64,000 nt of DNA, taken from contig NZ_JBLOUI010000005.1 of assembly GCF_047807365.1 (NCBI RefSeq), positions 1 through 64,000 of the forward strand. The letters are read 5' to 3'. This document shows positions 27,288-36,919 of the stretch, piece by piece. The DNA is from Peptacetobacter sp900539645. Its GTDB lineage: Bacteria > Bacillota > Clostridia > Peptostreptococcales > Peptostreptococcaceae. Made by a program: the position numbers and the translations under genes. The notes below the pieces were generated by a model that ran no database searches, was not told where the DNA came from, and worked only from the letters and a program-made list of their open reading frames with translations. Numbering within the stretch: the stretch's first letter is position 1; each line of letters begins with the position of its first letter.

Positions 27288-27827
27288 TTAAATATCTCTT
27301 TTTTCTATTAATAGAGAGATTATCTCTGTGTACATTTCAGATGCATTTTTTTTCCAATTATTACATATGCTGTTTGCCTGCTTTTCAGAAGATACATTTA
27401 GGTTTAAATCTATAAGGTTTGACTGCTCCTCAACAACTCTTAGATTTACTATGTATTCGTTTTCGCTCTGTTTAACAAAGCTAGATTTAATCTGAGTATC
27501 GGCAAGAAGATTGCCTTTATTTGCATTTATATATTTGTCTACTTTTTCGACAACAGTTTCAGGAATTCTAGAAGAGAAGTAATCGTGCGAGTCCTCTCCA
27601 TTTAATGTAAGAGTGTAGTATTCCCTACCAGATTCTTTATATGTCGCAATTAGTTTGCTGTCTGTAAGCTCAGAAAGCAGCGATTGAAGAGAAAAGTAGT
27701 TCATCATCTCTGTATCCAATACTACCTGAGTTATCTGTGAATTTGTTAAAGGCATTTCCGCTTTTTTTAATATATGTAAAATCAAAAGTTTATGATATAC
27801 AATTTCTTCTGACGAGTTTTCAAACAT
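27288..27827 (-). CDS. DUF4364 family winged-helix protein
   Basis: 179 residues. The N-terminus looks like a winged helix (YHKLLILHILKKAEMPLTNSQITQ, then LIATYKESGREYYTLT). The C-terminus is a mixed domain typical of DUF4364. Probably a DNA-binding regulator; targets unknown. The start at 27827 (MFENSSEE) has GAGGGAGTGA before it and is preferred over the upstream GTG-type start. It is divergent from prdR, with about 155 bases between them. Confidence 0.8.
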   Translation of the reverse strand: MFENSSEEIVYHKLLILHILKKAEMPLTNSQITQVVLDTEMMNYFSLQSLLSELTDSKLIATYKESGREYYTLTLNGEDSHDYFSSRIPETVVEKVDKYINANKGNLLADTQIKSSFVKQSENEYIVNLRVVEEQSNLIDLNLNVSSEKQANSICNNWKKNASEMYTEIISLLIEKRDI

Positions 27828-27981
27828 TTCATCACTCCCTCTCAATGATTGTATAATAATATATTAAACTAAAATCGTCTAAATTTAAAGAGAATTTACT
27901 TATTTTTAAACGCTATCTTACATAAGCTAGTCATCTGTTATGGTATAATGAAAATATAAAATAGATTTGGATGGTGATGCG

Positions 27982-29733
27982 ATGTTTTCTATACCGGAAA
28001 TGAAAAATGTTGAAGACGTTATGGATATAAATTTTAATACGATAAATGAAAATGAGTCGGTAAAGAATGCAGTGAGTGAGATTATAAAGGCGAATAAAAA
28101 GACTTTGGTTGCACTCAATGACGATGGTGATATGAGTGGAATAATTTCTATAACGGATATTCATAATGTAGGCCTTAAAAATGAAGGAATTGAAGACGTA
28201 AAAATAAAGGATATAATGAAGAAAAATGTTGTAAGCGTAAAGAAAGGTATGCCTATAGATGAGTGTAGGAATCTTATGATAAAGGAAAATATAGGTATTC
28301 TCCCAGTTGTAGACAATTTTGGGAAGATACTTGGTATTTTAAGACAGGAGCATATAAGAGATTACCTTTATATGCAGCTTGAAGAATACGGGATTACGCT
28401 TAAATATATAATAGGACATATTAAGGAAGGAATTTGTGCTGTAAATGATGAAGGAGTTGTTATTTTATGGAACAGCTTCATGGAAGAAAGATACGGTATA
28501 AAATCAGAAGAGATTGTAGGTAGACCTATAAGCGATTTTCTTGAAGATACTATTTGTGAGAGAGTTCTTAGAAGAAGAATTGGGATAAGTGACGTTTATT
28601 CTACATATAAGAAGCAAGATATGTACGGACTTGTACACGCAAATCCAATTTTCTTTGGTGGAGAGTTTGTAGGAGTTGTATGTACGGAGCTAGATGTTAC
28701 AGAGGCTAGAAATTTATCTTTTGAGCTAGAAAAAACTAATGAAAAGCTTAAATATCTTCAGGATGAGGTAAAGAATTTATCTAATGGTGTTTTTGAAGGT
28801 ATTTTAGGAAAGAGCGATAAGATAGAAAAGGCTAAGGCTATTGCTAAACAGGTTGCAAAGACTAGCAGTAGTATATTTATTTGGGGAGAGAGTGGTACTG
28901 GTAAAGAGGTGTTCTCTAGAGCTATACATGAGCAGAGTGGTAGAAAAGGGGCTTTTGTTCCAGTTAACTGTAGTGCTATCCCAGCTGAATTATTTGAAAG
29001 TGAGTTCTTTGGATATGAGTCTGGAGCGTTCACTGGAGCTAATAAAAAAGGTAAGAGTGGTATTTTTGAACTTGCAAAAGATGGGACTGTGTTCTTAGAT
29101 GAGATTGCAGATCTTCCTTTAAATATGCAGGCTAAGCTTCTGAGGGTTCTTCAGGAGAAGGAAGTCAGAAGGGTTGGGGGAGAAAAAACTATAAAGATAA
29201 ATCCTAGAATTATCTCTGCAACAAATAAAGATCTTGAAAAGATGGTAAAAGAAGAGAAGTTTAGAGAGGATTTATACTATAGATTAAATGTCGTTGAGAT
29301 AAAAATTCCTCCATTAAGAGAGAGAAAAGAGGATATTGCTATTCTATTACATCATTTTTTAGATGAGATGTGTAGGGAGAATGGCAAGCCACGTCTTACA
29401 TTGAGTAAAGAAGCGTATAAGATTTTGGAAAACTATAGATGGAAGGGTAATATAAGGGAATTAAAAAATACTGTAGAAAATATGGTTGTATTATCGGACT
29501 CTTCTATAATAGAAAAAGACGATATACCTAATTATATAGTAGAAAGTGCAAAAAATTCTACTGACGATGAAGATTATCCTCTTGATTTAACTTCTGCTAT
29601 AGAAAAATTAGAAATAAAAAATATTACAAAAGCTTTAGAGATGTCAAATGGCAATAAGGCTAAAGCAGCAAAAATATTAAATATTCCAAGAACTACGCTG
29701 TATTATAAATTAGATTTATATGGAATTAAATAG
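27982..29733 (+). CDS. prdR: PrdR, sigma-54-dependent activator of proline reductase
   Basis: 583 residues. Two CBS motifs (about 5-125) are followed by a PAS domain (about 145-255). The AAA+ sigma-54 interaction domain has Walker A GESGTGKE (about 304) and the GAFTGA loop (about 346), and a Fis-type HTH closes the protein (NKAKAAKILNIPRTTLYYKL). In C. difficile PrdR activates the prd operon in response to proline; the adjacent cluster and matching DNA sites support the same role. ATG 27982 has GGTGAT just upstream; TTG 27967 is possible. Glutamine is CAG throughout, as in core genes. Confidence 0.9.
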   Translation: MFSIPEMKNVEDVMDINFNTINENESVKNAVSEIIKANKKTLVALNDDGDMSGIISITDIHNVGLKNEGIEDVKIKDIMKKNVVSVKKGMPIDECRNLMIKENIGILPVVDNFGKILGILRQEHIRDYLYMQLEEYGITLKYIIGHIKEGICAVNDEGVVILWNSFMEERYGIKSEEIVGRPISDFLEDTICERVLRRRIGISDVYSTYKKQDMYGLVHANPIFFGGEFVGVVCTELDVTEARNLSFELEKTNEKLKYLQDEVKNLSNGVFEGILGKSDKIEKAKAIAKQVAKTSSSIFIWGESGTGKEVFSRAIHEQSGRKGAFVPVNCSAIPAELFESEFFGYESGAFTGANKKGKSGIFELAKDGTVFLDEIADLPLNMQAKLLRVLQEKEVRRVGGEKTIKINPRIISATNKDLEKMVKEEKFREDLYYRLNVVEIKIPPLRERKEDIAILLHHFLDEMCRENGKPRLTLSKEAYKILENYRWKGNIRELKNTVENMVVLSDSSIIEKDDIPNYIVESAKNSTDDEDYPLDLTSAIEKLEIKNITKALEMSNGNKAKAAKILNIPRTTLYYKLDLYGIK

Positions 29734-29832
29734 ATTTATAAATTAATTTAATTATAGATGCAAATTTAAAAAATAATTTTTTAACTATAAAAAAAAGCTA
29801 TAAAAGAGATATTTTATAAAAATTGGCTAAAA

Positions 29833-29971
29833 AACGTCTAAAAATCGACGAAACGTCTAAAAATCGACGGAAGTTATATAATTATCTAACGAATAGCTAA
29901 AAATAAACAAAAGGTGTTAGTTTATTTAAAGTTTTAGACTGATAAAACGTTAAACTGTCGAAAATCTGACA
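29833..29971 (+). promoter_or_regulatory. Probable PrdR upstream activating sites
   Basis: Two identical 18-base units (AACGTCTAAAAATCGACG) sit at 29833-29850 and 29852-29869. Each contains CGTC-N8-GACG. A third site with the same spacing, TGTC-N8-GACA, is at 29956-29971. They lie 120-260 bases upstream of a sigma-54 promoter, where enhancer-type activators bind. Assignment to PrdR is inference. Confidence 0.7.
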
Positions 29972-30090
29972 TAAATAACTGTGAAAACGCTTGTATTTAT
30001 CACTTTAACTTGGTATAATTAATTTAAAGATATGACTAAATATCGAGCAATTTCAATGTTATTATAGAAAAAAACATTAGTTGTGAACTT

Positions 30091-30106
30091 TGGCATAGAA
30101 ATTGCT
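30091..30106 (+). promoter_or_regulatory. Sigma-54 (-24/-12) promoter of the prd operon
   Basis: TGGCATAGAAATTGCT matches the TGGCAC-N5-TTGCW consensus with one change. It lies 43 bases before the prdC start codon. Together with prdR upstream this explains proline-dependent control. Confidence 0.85.
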
Positions 30107-30148
30107 TATAATTAATAGTGCGACAGATTAATATGGGGGTGATTTAAT

Positions 30149-31441
30149 ATGGTACTTAGATTAGAACTAAGACAGCATGTTGGTGCTCCTTGCCGGCCTA
30201 TAGTAAGTGTTGGGGAACATGTAAAAAAAGGTCAGCTAATAGCAGAACCAACAGGTCTAGGTGCTAACATCCACTCTTCAGTATACGGTACAGTTAAAGA
30301 AATAACTGAAACAGCTATACTTATAGAAGCGGATGAAGAACAGCCTGAAGAATTCGTTAAGATAAAAGATACAGAATCTAATCTTGACGCAATAATAGAA
30401 GCAGGTGTAGTTGGAGCAGGTGGGGCAGGATTCCCAGCTGGTATAAAATTCAAAGGTGATATAGAAGGTGGTTACGTAATCGTAAACGCAGCTGAATGTG
30501 AACCTATACTAGCTCACAACATGGCTTACATAGAAGACCATGCAGAAGAATTAGTAAGAGGACTTAAATATTTATTAGAAATAACTAAAGCTGCTAAAGG
30601 TTATATAGCTATAAAACCTCATCACACAAAACAGCTTATAGCTCTAGGAAAAGCAACTAAAAATGAAGATAATATAGAAATAAAATATCTTCCAAATATG
30701 TATCCAGCAGGAGATGAAAGAGTTATAGTTAGAGAATTACTAGGAGTTGAACTTGAACCAGGTCAGCTTCCAAGTGTAGCAAAAGCTATAATATCAAATG
30801 TTGAAACAGTTAAAAATGTAGTTGCAGCTATAGAAGAAAGAAGACCAGTTATAACCAAAGATTTAACAGTAGCTGGTAGAGTTAAAGATGCAGATGCTCA
30901 GACTGGTAGAGTATTCTTAAACGTTCCAATAGGAATGCCTGTAAGTTACTTCATAGACCAGTGTGGTGGAATATTAGAACCATATGGTGAAATAGTTCTT
31001 GGTGGACCTTTCACAGGTAAACATGGAGAATTAGATTCACCTGTAACAAAAACATTAGGTGGTATAATCGTATCTATGCCGCTAATGCAGGAAAAAAGAA
31101 AATTAGGAATCATCTGCTGTGAATGTGGAGCTCAGGAAGCAAGACTACACGAAATAGCTTCTCTTATGGGTGCAGAAGTAGTTGCAGAAGAAAGATGTAA
31201 GAGAATGACAGATGATGGTAGAGGAAGATACAGATGTTCACTTCCTGGTATATGTCCAGGACAGGCAGAAACAGTTCTAAAACTTAAGAGTCACGGTGCT
31301 GAAGCGTTACTAATAAGTAACTGCGAAGACTGAACAAACACAGTTATGCAAGTGGCACCTAGGTTAGGATTGCCTGTATATCACAGTACAGATCATTCAT
31401 TAAGAGCAAGCGGACATAGATTATACAGAAGAAAAAAATAA
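30149..31441 (+). CDS. prdC: PrdC, selenocysteine-containing RnfC-like electron carrier
   Basis: 430 residues if TGA 31331-31333 is read as selenocysteine (residue 395), giving SNCED-U-TNTVM; translation continues to TAA at 31439. The paralogue at 24807 has Cys at this site. RnfC-like parts are the N-terminal biotinyl/lipoyl-like hairpin, GVVGAGGAGFPAGIKF (about 90-105) and the C-terminal cysteine domain. It is thought to pass electrons from NADH to proline reductase. Downstream of the TGA, GGCACCT pairs with AGG-TGCC (31354-31374, five-base loop), a possible SECIS. GGGGGTGAT precedes ATG 30149. First gene of the operon. Confidence 0.9.
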
Positions 31442-31491
31442 AACAGATCTTATAATCTAATAAGATAGTAAACAACAGGGGGTTTATTATT

Positions 31492-31929
31492 ATGTCTATA
31501 ACAATCGAAACAGCAAAAGCTCATGCAAATGATCCAGCAGTTACATGCTGCAGATTTGAAGAAGGAACAGTAGTTGAACCAGCAAATCTTGAAGATCCAG
31601 CTATATTCCCAGATTTAGTTGAATCAGGATTACTAGTTCTTCCAGAAAATACATTAACAATAGGACAGATTTTAGGAGCTAAATTAACTAAAACTTGTGA
31701 TGCTTTAACAGCTCTTACTCCAGAAAATGCTGAAGGATTCTCAGCAGGAGAAGAAGCAGATGATGAAGAAGTTGAAGTTGTAGAAAGCGAAATAGTAGAA
31801 TCTAATCCAGTTGCTCCAGCAGCAACAACAGTAAGTGTAAGTTCTGGATACTTAAAACTTCACATTGGGGAAGGAAAAGATATAGACTTACAGATTCCAT
31901 TAGGTGTAGCAGCCGCTATGGAATTATAA
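31492..31929 (+). CDS. Free-standing copy of the PrdA N-terminal domain
   Basis: 145 residues, about 80% identical to residues 1-140 of PrdA. It has the same start (MSIT-ETA-AHANDPAVTCCRFE) and ends at the equivalent of GEGKDI-L-IPLGV, where PrdA continues. It lacks the pyruvoyl-forming and catalytic parts. It has its own ribosome site (AGGGGG) and lies between prdC and prdA. Possible roles: assembly factor, dosage partner or remnant of a tandem duplication. The intact frame and divergence argue that it is expressed. Confidence 0.75.
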   Translation: MSITIETAKAHANDPAVTCCRFEEGTVVEPANLEDPAIFPDLVESGLLVLPENTLTIGQILGAKLTKTCDALTALTPENAEGFSAGEEADDEEVEVVESEIVESNPVAPAATTVSVSSGYLKLHIGEGKDIDLQIPLGVAAAMEL

Positions 31930-31977
31930 TAACCAAGTGAATTATTAAAATTCAAATATATACAACATAGTAATCTA

Positions 31978-32002
31978 CCGGTGCTCTAAAATAGAGCACC
32001 GG
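31978..32002 (+). other. Stable hairpin between the PrdA-domain copy and prdA
   Basis: CCGGTGCTCT / AGAGCACCGG with a five-base loop and no T-run after it. Inside an operon this is more likely an mRNA processing or stability element than a terminator. It could tune prdA against the upstream genes. Confidence 0.65.
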
Positions 32003-32084
32003 ATAATCAAAGTCAAGTTGCTTATAATAATGAGTGCTTGAACTCAGATTAGATAAAAAAATAAATTTTAGGAGGTATTTTGCT

Positions 32085-33992
32085 ATGTCAATAACTGTAG
32101 AAACAGCTCAGGCCCACGCTAATGACCCAGCAGTAACATGCTGCAGATTCGAAGCAGGGACAGTGGTAGAACCATCTAATTTAGAAGATCCAGCTATATT
32201 CCCAGATTTAGTTGAATCAGGATTATTAGTTTTACCAGAAAACACATTAACAATAGGACAGGTTTTAGGTGCTAAATTAACTAAAACTTGTGATGCTTTA
32301 ACAGCTCTTACTCCAGAAAATGTTGAAGGATTCTCAGCAGGAGCAGTAGAAGAAGAAGCTGAAGAAGAAGTAGTTGAAGAAGCTCCAGTAGTTGAAGCAG
32401 CTCCAGCTCCAGTAGCTCCAGCAGCAGGTGGAGTATTTAAACTTCACATAGGAGAAGGTAAAGATATAAACTTAGAAATACCTTTAGGTGTAATGGGTGG
32501 TGCAGCAGCTCCAGTAGCAGCAGCTCCAGTAGCAGAAGCAGCAGTTCCAGCTGTTGAAGAAGCTAAAAAAGAAGAAACAAAATTAATAAGAAGCTTAACT
32601 AAAAAACATTTCAAAATAGACAAAGTTGTATTTGGTGAAGAAACTAAAATAGAAGGAACAACTTTAACTATAAGAAATCCTGAAGAATTATGCAAAGAAG
32701 CAGTAGAAACTCAGGAATTAGTATATGACATGAAGTTAGATATAATAACTCCAGACAGATACAACGAATATTCAGAAGCTATACTTGACATACAGCCAAT
32801 AGCTACTAAAGAAGAAGGTAGTGAACTTGGTGAAGGTGTTACAAGAACTATAGATGGTGCTATAATGGTATTATCTGGAACAGATGCTAACGGAGTTCAG
32901 ATAGGTGAATTCGGTTCTTCTGAAGGTGAAATGTCTACTACAATGATGTGGGGTAGACCAGGTGCAGCTGATAAAGGTGAAATATTTATAAAAGGTCAGG
33001 TTACTATAAAAGAAGGTACTAACATGGAAAGACCAGGACCTATAGCAGCTCACAAAGCATTTGACCACATAACTCAGGAAATAAGAGAAGCATTAAAGAA
33101 AGCTGATGAATCTCTAGTAGTTGATACTGAAACTATAGATCAGTACAGAAGAGAAGGTAAAAAGAAAATAGTTATAGTTAAAGAAATAATGGGACAGGGT
33201 GCTATGCACGATAACTTAATATTACCATCTGAACCAGTTGGTACATTAGGTGCTAGACCAAACGTTGACTTAGGTAACGTTCCAGTTGTTTTATCTCCAT
33301 TAGAAGTATTAGACGGTGGTATACATGCATTAACTTGTATAGGACCTGCTTCAAAAGAAATGTCTAGACATTACTGGAGAGAACCATTAGTATTAAGAGC
33401 TATGGAAGATGAAGAAGTAGACTTAGTAGGTGTTGTATTCGTAGGATCTCCACAGGCTAACTCTGAAAAATTCTATGTATCTAAGAGATTAGGTATGTTA
33501 GTTGAAGCTATGGAAGTTGACGGTGCTGTAGTTACTACAGAAGGATTCGGTAACAACCATATAGACTTCGCTTCTCATATAGAACAGATAGGTATGAGAG
33601 GAATACCAGTAGTAGGTGTATCTTTCTGTGCAGTACAGGGTGCACTAGTTGTTGGTAACAAATACATGACTCACATGGTAGATAACAACAAATCTAGACA
33701 GGGTATAGAAAACGAAATACTTGGAAACAACACATTAGCTCCAGAAGAAGCTATAAGAATAATGTGCATGCTTAAAAATGCTATGGCTGGTGTTGAAGTT
33801 AAAGCTCCAGAAAGAAAATGGAACCCTAACGTTAAATTAAACAACATAGAAGCTATAGAAAAAGAATTAGGAATAAAAATAGAATTAGAAGACAACGAAA
33901 CTGTACTTCCAACATCTAAGAAGAGAAGAGAAATCTACGAAAAAGATGATATAGAAGCAGGAATAGTTGAAGTTAAAGAAATAGAAAAATAA
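32085..33992 (+). CDS. prdA: PrdA, D-proline reductase proprotein (pyruvoyl subunit)
   Basis: 635 residues. ATG 32085 has AGGAGG eight bases upstream. Thr417-Cys418 in HALTCIGPASKE is the expected self-cleavage site that makes the two subunits and the N-terminal pyruvoyl group. The N-terminal 150 residues end in an Ala/Pro/Glu-rich linker (about 90-170) around the FKLHIGEGKDI block. With PrdB it reductively cleaves D-proline to 5-aminovalerate, the electron sink of Stickland fermentation. Codon use is strongly biased, as in highly expressed genes (CAG, GAA, AAA, TTA). Confidence 0.95.
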   Translation: MSITVETAQAHANDPAVTCCRFEAGTVVEPSNLEDPAIFPDLVESGLLVLPENTLTIGQVLGAKLTKTCDALTALTPENVEGFSAGAVEEEAEEEVVEEAPVVEAAPAPVAPAAGGVFKLHIGEGKDINLEIPLGVMGGAAAPVAAAPVAEAAVPAVEEAKKEETKLIRSLTKKHFKIDKVVFGEETKIEGTTLTIRNPEELCKEAVETQELVYDMKLDIITPDRYNEYSEAILDIQPIATKEEGSELGEGVTRTIDGAIMVLSGTDANGVQIGEFGSSEGEMSTTMMWGRPGAADKGEIFIKGQVTIKEGTNMERPGPIAAHKAFDHITQEIREALKKADESLVVDTETIDQYRREGKKKIVIVKEIMGQGAMHDNLILPSEPVGTLGARPNVDLGNVPVVLSPLEVLDGGIHALTCIGPASKEMSRHYWREPLVLRAMEDEEVDLVGVVFVGSPQANSEKFYVSKRLGMLVEAMEVDGAVVTTEGFGNNHIDFASHIEQIGMRGIPVVGVSFCAVQGALVVGNKYMTHMVDNNKSRQGIENEILGNNTLAPEEAIRIMCMLKNAMAGVEVKAPERKWNPNVKLNNIEAIEKELGIKIELEDNETVLPTSKKRREIYEKDDIEAGIVEVKEIEK

Positions 33993-34053
33993 GAATTCTA
34001 TTATAAACTTCTAAAATGATAATAAATTGAACTAACAAGAAAGAGGTATCTAA

Positions 34054-34380
34054 ATGGAAAAATTAAGATATGTCTCTTCAGAATCATACTTCGAAGGTGT
34101 TATAGTTGAAATACACGATGGTGCATTTACTATAGATCTTAAAGGTAGACTTGGACAGTTCAAAATACCTAGCAGAATGCTTATAACTGACTACGAACCA
34201 AAGATAGGACAAGAAGTTGGATTTATGCTAAGTTATCCTGAGGTATTAAGTCCAGAACCCAATCCAGAGTATGTAGCCAACATTCTGAGAGAAGAAAAGA
34301 AAAAAGCCGAAATACAGGCTAGAACTAGAGAAAATCTTAAAAAGCAACTTCTAAAAGAAATTGAAGAAGAAAGCAAATAA
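34054..34380 (+). CDS. Small prd-operon protein (CBO2463/CBO2479-like)
   Basis: 108 residues. The front 60 look like a small beta-barrel (YFEGVIVEIHDGAFTIDLKGRLGQFKIP), reminiscent of an OB/S1-like fold. The last 35 are a highly charged helix. Proteins of this type occur in prd clusters of other clostridia, but no function is assigned to my knowledge. GAAAGAGG precedes the ATG. It lies 61 bases after prdA and 74 before prdB. Confidence 0.65.
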   Translation: MEKLRYVSSESYFEGVIVEIHDGAFTIDLKGRLGQFKIPSRMLITDYEPKIGQEVGFMLSYPEVLSPEPNPEYVANILREEKKKAEIQARTRENLKKQLLKEIEEESK

Positions 34381-34454
34381 GAAATCTAAAATTGTAAACA
34401 ACATAAACTTAAAAATATAAAATTAAGTTTTATTTTGAAGGGAGAGATAATACA

Positions 34455-35180
34455 ATGAGTCTTACAACAGTAAAAGGACTTCAGTCTGAAATATTCGTTC
34501 CAATAACACCTCCTCCAGTTTGGACTCCTGTAACTAAAGAATTAAAAGATATGGTTATAGCGTTAGCTTCAGCTGCAGGTGTACATATGAAAACTGACAA
34601 AAGATTTAACCTAGCTGGTGATACATCTTTCAGAATGGTACCAGATACAGCTACTCCAGCTGATTTAATGGTATCTCATGGTGGATATGACAACTCTGAC
34701 GTTAACAGAGACGTTAACTGCATGTTCCCAATAGAAAGATTACATGAATTAGCAGCAGAAGGATTCATAAAAGGTGTTGCACCAATGCACTACACATTCA
34801 TGGGTGGTGGTGGTAACCAGCACGTATTCAAAGAAGAAACTGGTCCAGCTATAGCAGCTAGATTAAAAGAAGAAAATGTTGACGGTGTTGTTATGACAGC
34901 TGGTTGAGGTACTTGCCATAGAACTGCCGTGATCGTGCAGAGAGCAATAGAAGAAGCTGGTATACCAACAATAATAATAGCAGCTTTACCTCCAGTAGTT
35001 AGACAGAACGGATCTCCAAGAGCAGTTGCTCCAATGGTTCCAATGGGTGCTAATGCTGGTGAACCTCACAACGTTGAAATGCAGACAGGTATATTAAAAG
35101 CTACTTTACAGCAGTTAGTAGAAATACCATCAGCTGGTAAAATAGTTCCATTACCATTCGAATACCACGCTGCTATATAA
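34455..35180 (+). CDS. prdB: PrdB, selenocysteine subunit of D-proline reductase
   Basis: 241 residues when TGA 34905-34907 is read as selenocysteine (residue 151) in MTAG-U-GTCHRTAV, the catalytic selenoprotein motif of PrdB. The frame continues unbroken to TAA at 35178. A possible SECIS hairpin (CTGC / GCAG) lies at 34924-34940, 17 bases after the TGA. The selenol attacks D-proline bound to the PrdA pyruvoyl group. GGGAGA precedes ATG 34455. Any six-frame gene caller without recoding would split it in two. Confidence 0.95.
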
Positions 35181-35221
35181 TTAGTGAGCTTAAATAGTGG
35201 GTTTATCCATTAAATAAAAAT

Positions 35222-35253
35222 ACCCCCTTTCCAGAATTCTGGGAAGGGGGTTT
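35222..35253 (+). terminator. Hairpin with T/A-run between prdB and prdD
   Basis: ACCCCCTTTCC / GGGAAGGGGGT stem followed by TTAAAAAAA. It probably works as a partial terminator or 3' protector, separating highly expressed prdA/prdB from the accessory genes prdD and prdE. Confidence 0.6.
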
Positions 35254-35273
35254 AAAAAAAGGTGGTCAATATT

Positions 35274-36047
35274 ATGGAAGAGATAGTAATGAGAAGATTA
35301 GCTATTAAATCTTTCCACATAGAAGATGTGGAACTTGGATCTACTGTAGCTTTAAAAGGAAAAAAACTTCTATTAAATAAAAATAGAGTTCAGGAGCTTA
35401 TAGATGCTGATGATTTAATAACTGATATTAAACTAGAAGTAATTGAACCTAAAGCTAAAAACCCTGGTGCTTATGACAGGGATATTAACACAATAATGGA
35501 TATTATACCAATATCTACTAAAGTTCTAGGAACTCTTGGTGAAGGTCTTACACACACTTTAACAGGTGTTTATGTAATGCTTACAGGAGTTGATGAAGAT
35601 GGAAGACAGATGCATGAATTTGGATCATCAGAAGGTAGACTTGCTGAACAGATGATACTAGGTAAATGTGGTACTCCATCAGAAAATGACTACATAATAC
35701 ACATGGATGTTACTATCAAAGGTGGACTTCCATACGATAGACATCTGCCAAATGCCTGCTTCAAAGCATGTGATGATTTTATCCAGGATATAAGAGCTAT
35801 ATTAAAGAGAGAAGATGGACGTCATGCTTCAGAATCTCATGAATTCTTCGATAAAGTTAGACCTGGTGCAAAAAAAGTTGTAATAGTTAAACAGATTGCT
35901 GGTCAGGGAGCAATGTATGACAATCAGCTATTCTCTGATGAGCCGAGTGGATTTGAAGGAGGAACATCTATTATAGATATGTGCAATATGCCAATGATAC
36001 TTTCTCCTAATGAATATAGAGACGGTGCTCTTAGAGCGCTAGTATAA
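35274..36047 (+). CDS. prdD: PrdD, PrdA-like N-terminal half
   Basis: 257 residues resembling the central part of PrdA upstream of its cleavage site: LAIKSFHIEDVELGS, LGEGLTHTLTGVYVMLTG and KVVIVKQIAGQGAMYDNQL have close PrdA counterparts. It ends RDGALRALV, aligned with the residues just before the PrdA Thr-Cys site. Its role in proline reductase maturation or function is unproven. ATG 35274 follows AAAGGTGG; the GTG at 35262 lies inside that ribosome site. prdE starts 18 bases later. Confidence 0.85.
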   Translation: MEEIVMRRLAIKSFHIEDVELGSTVALKGKKLLLNKNRVQELIDADDLITDIKLEVIEPKAKNPGAYDRDINTIMDIIPISTKVLGTLGEGLTHTLTGVYVMLTGVDEDGRQMHEFGSSEGRLAEQMILGKCGTPSENDYIIHMDVTIKGGLPYDRHLPNACFKACDDFIQDIRAILKREDGRHASESHEFFDKVRPGAKKVVIVKQIAGQGAMYDNQLFSDEPSGFEGGTSIIDMCNMPMILSPNEYRDGALRALV

Positions 36048-36065
36048 GGAAGGGGTTGGAAAATT

Positions 36066-36536
36066 ATGGGTATAGGTCCTTCAACTAAAGAAACATCTTT
36101 ACATCATTTCAGAGATCCTATTTTAGAAATATGCTCAGAAGATACTGACATAGATTTATTAGGTGTAGTAGTAGTAGGTACTCCTCAGGATAATAAATAT
36201 AAAAATCTTGTTGGACAGAGAACAGCTCAGTGGTTAGAAGGTATGAGAGCTGATGGAGTAATACTATCTGCAGATGGATGGGGAAACTCACATGTTGACT
36301 ATGCAAACACATTTGAAGAAATAGGTAAAAGAGGAATCCCAACAGTAGGGGTAACTTTTAATGGTACAAATGCAAAATTTGTAGTTACAAATGAATATAT
36401 GGATACAATAGTAGATATAAACAAATCAGAATCTGGAACAGAAACAGAGATAGTAGGCGAAAATAACGTCGATAAAACTGATGCAAGAAAAGCACTTGCA
36501 TTCCTTAAACTAAAAATGAGAAAACGGGGTAAATAG
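36066..36536 (+). CDS. prdE: PrdE, PrdA-like C-terminal half
   Basis: 156 residues aligned with PrdA after its cleavage site. MGIGPSTKETSLHHFRDP corresponds to CIGPASKEMSRHYWREP, and the rest follows the PrdA alpha domain (LGVVVVGTPQ, GWGNSHVDYANTFEEIGKRGIP). The pyruvoyl-forming Cys is replaced by the start Met region, so it should not form a pyruvoyl group by the PrdA route. Likely a PrdD partner. AAGGAAGGGG precedes the ATG. Confidence 0.85.
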   Translation: MGIGPSTKETSLHHFRDPILEICSEDTDIDLLGVVVVGTPQDNKYKNLVGQRTAQWLEGMRADGVILSADGWGNSHVDYANTFEEIGKRGIPTVGVTFNGTNAKFVVTNEYMDTIVDINKSESGTETEIVGENNVDKTDARKALAFLKLKMRKRGK

Positions 36537-36671
36537 TTTTTTATATAACTATATTATCGAACTATAAAATGTCAGAATATAAATAATATACAAACTCAAA
36601 TCTCAATAAAAGAATATATAGATAACATCTATAATAATTAAAAAAAATTATAATAAAATATTGATAAATAG

Positions 36672-36700
36672 ATGACAAAATTATAATTTTATTATATAAT
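36672..36700 (+). promoter_or_regulatory. Sigma-A type promoter upstream of prdF
   Basis: ATGACA, 17-base spacer, TATAAT. It gives prdF its own start about 210 bases upstream of the gene. The remainder of the 383-base gap shows no hairpin strong enough to call, so read-through from prdE is also possible. Confidence 0.55.
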
Positions 36701-36919
36701 AGAGATGTAAGGAAAAAGGTTTCAAATTAATAAAAGAAAAAGAAATTATACAATATATAATTGAAAATGAATAATATTAAGAAACTTAATTTAAAACTTT
36801 TTTATTATAACAGATAGTTTATTTTATAATTAACGTGTCTGTAATTAAATTCGCAAATAAGTCTTAACAAAGACTTAAAATATAATTGCCACAGGCAATA
36901 AACTAAGGGGGAAATTGTT

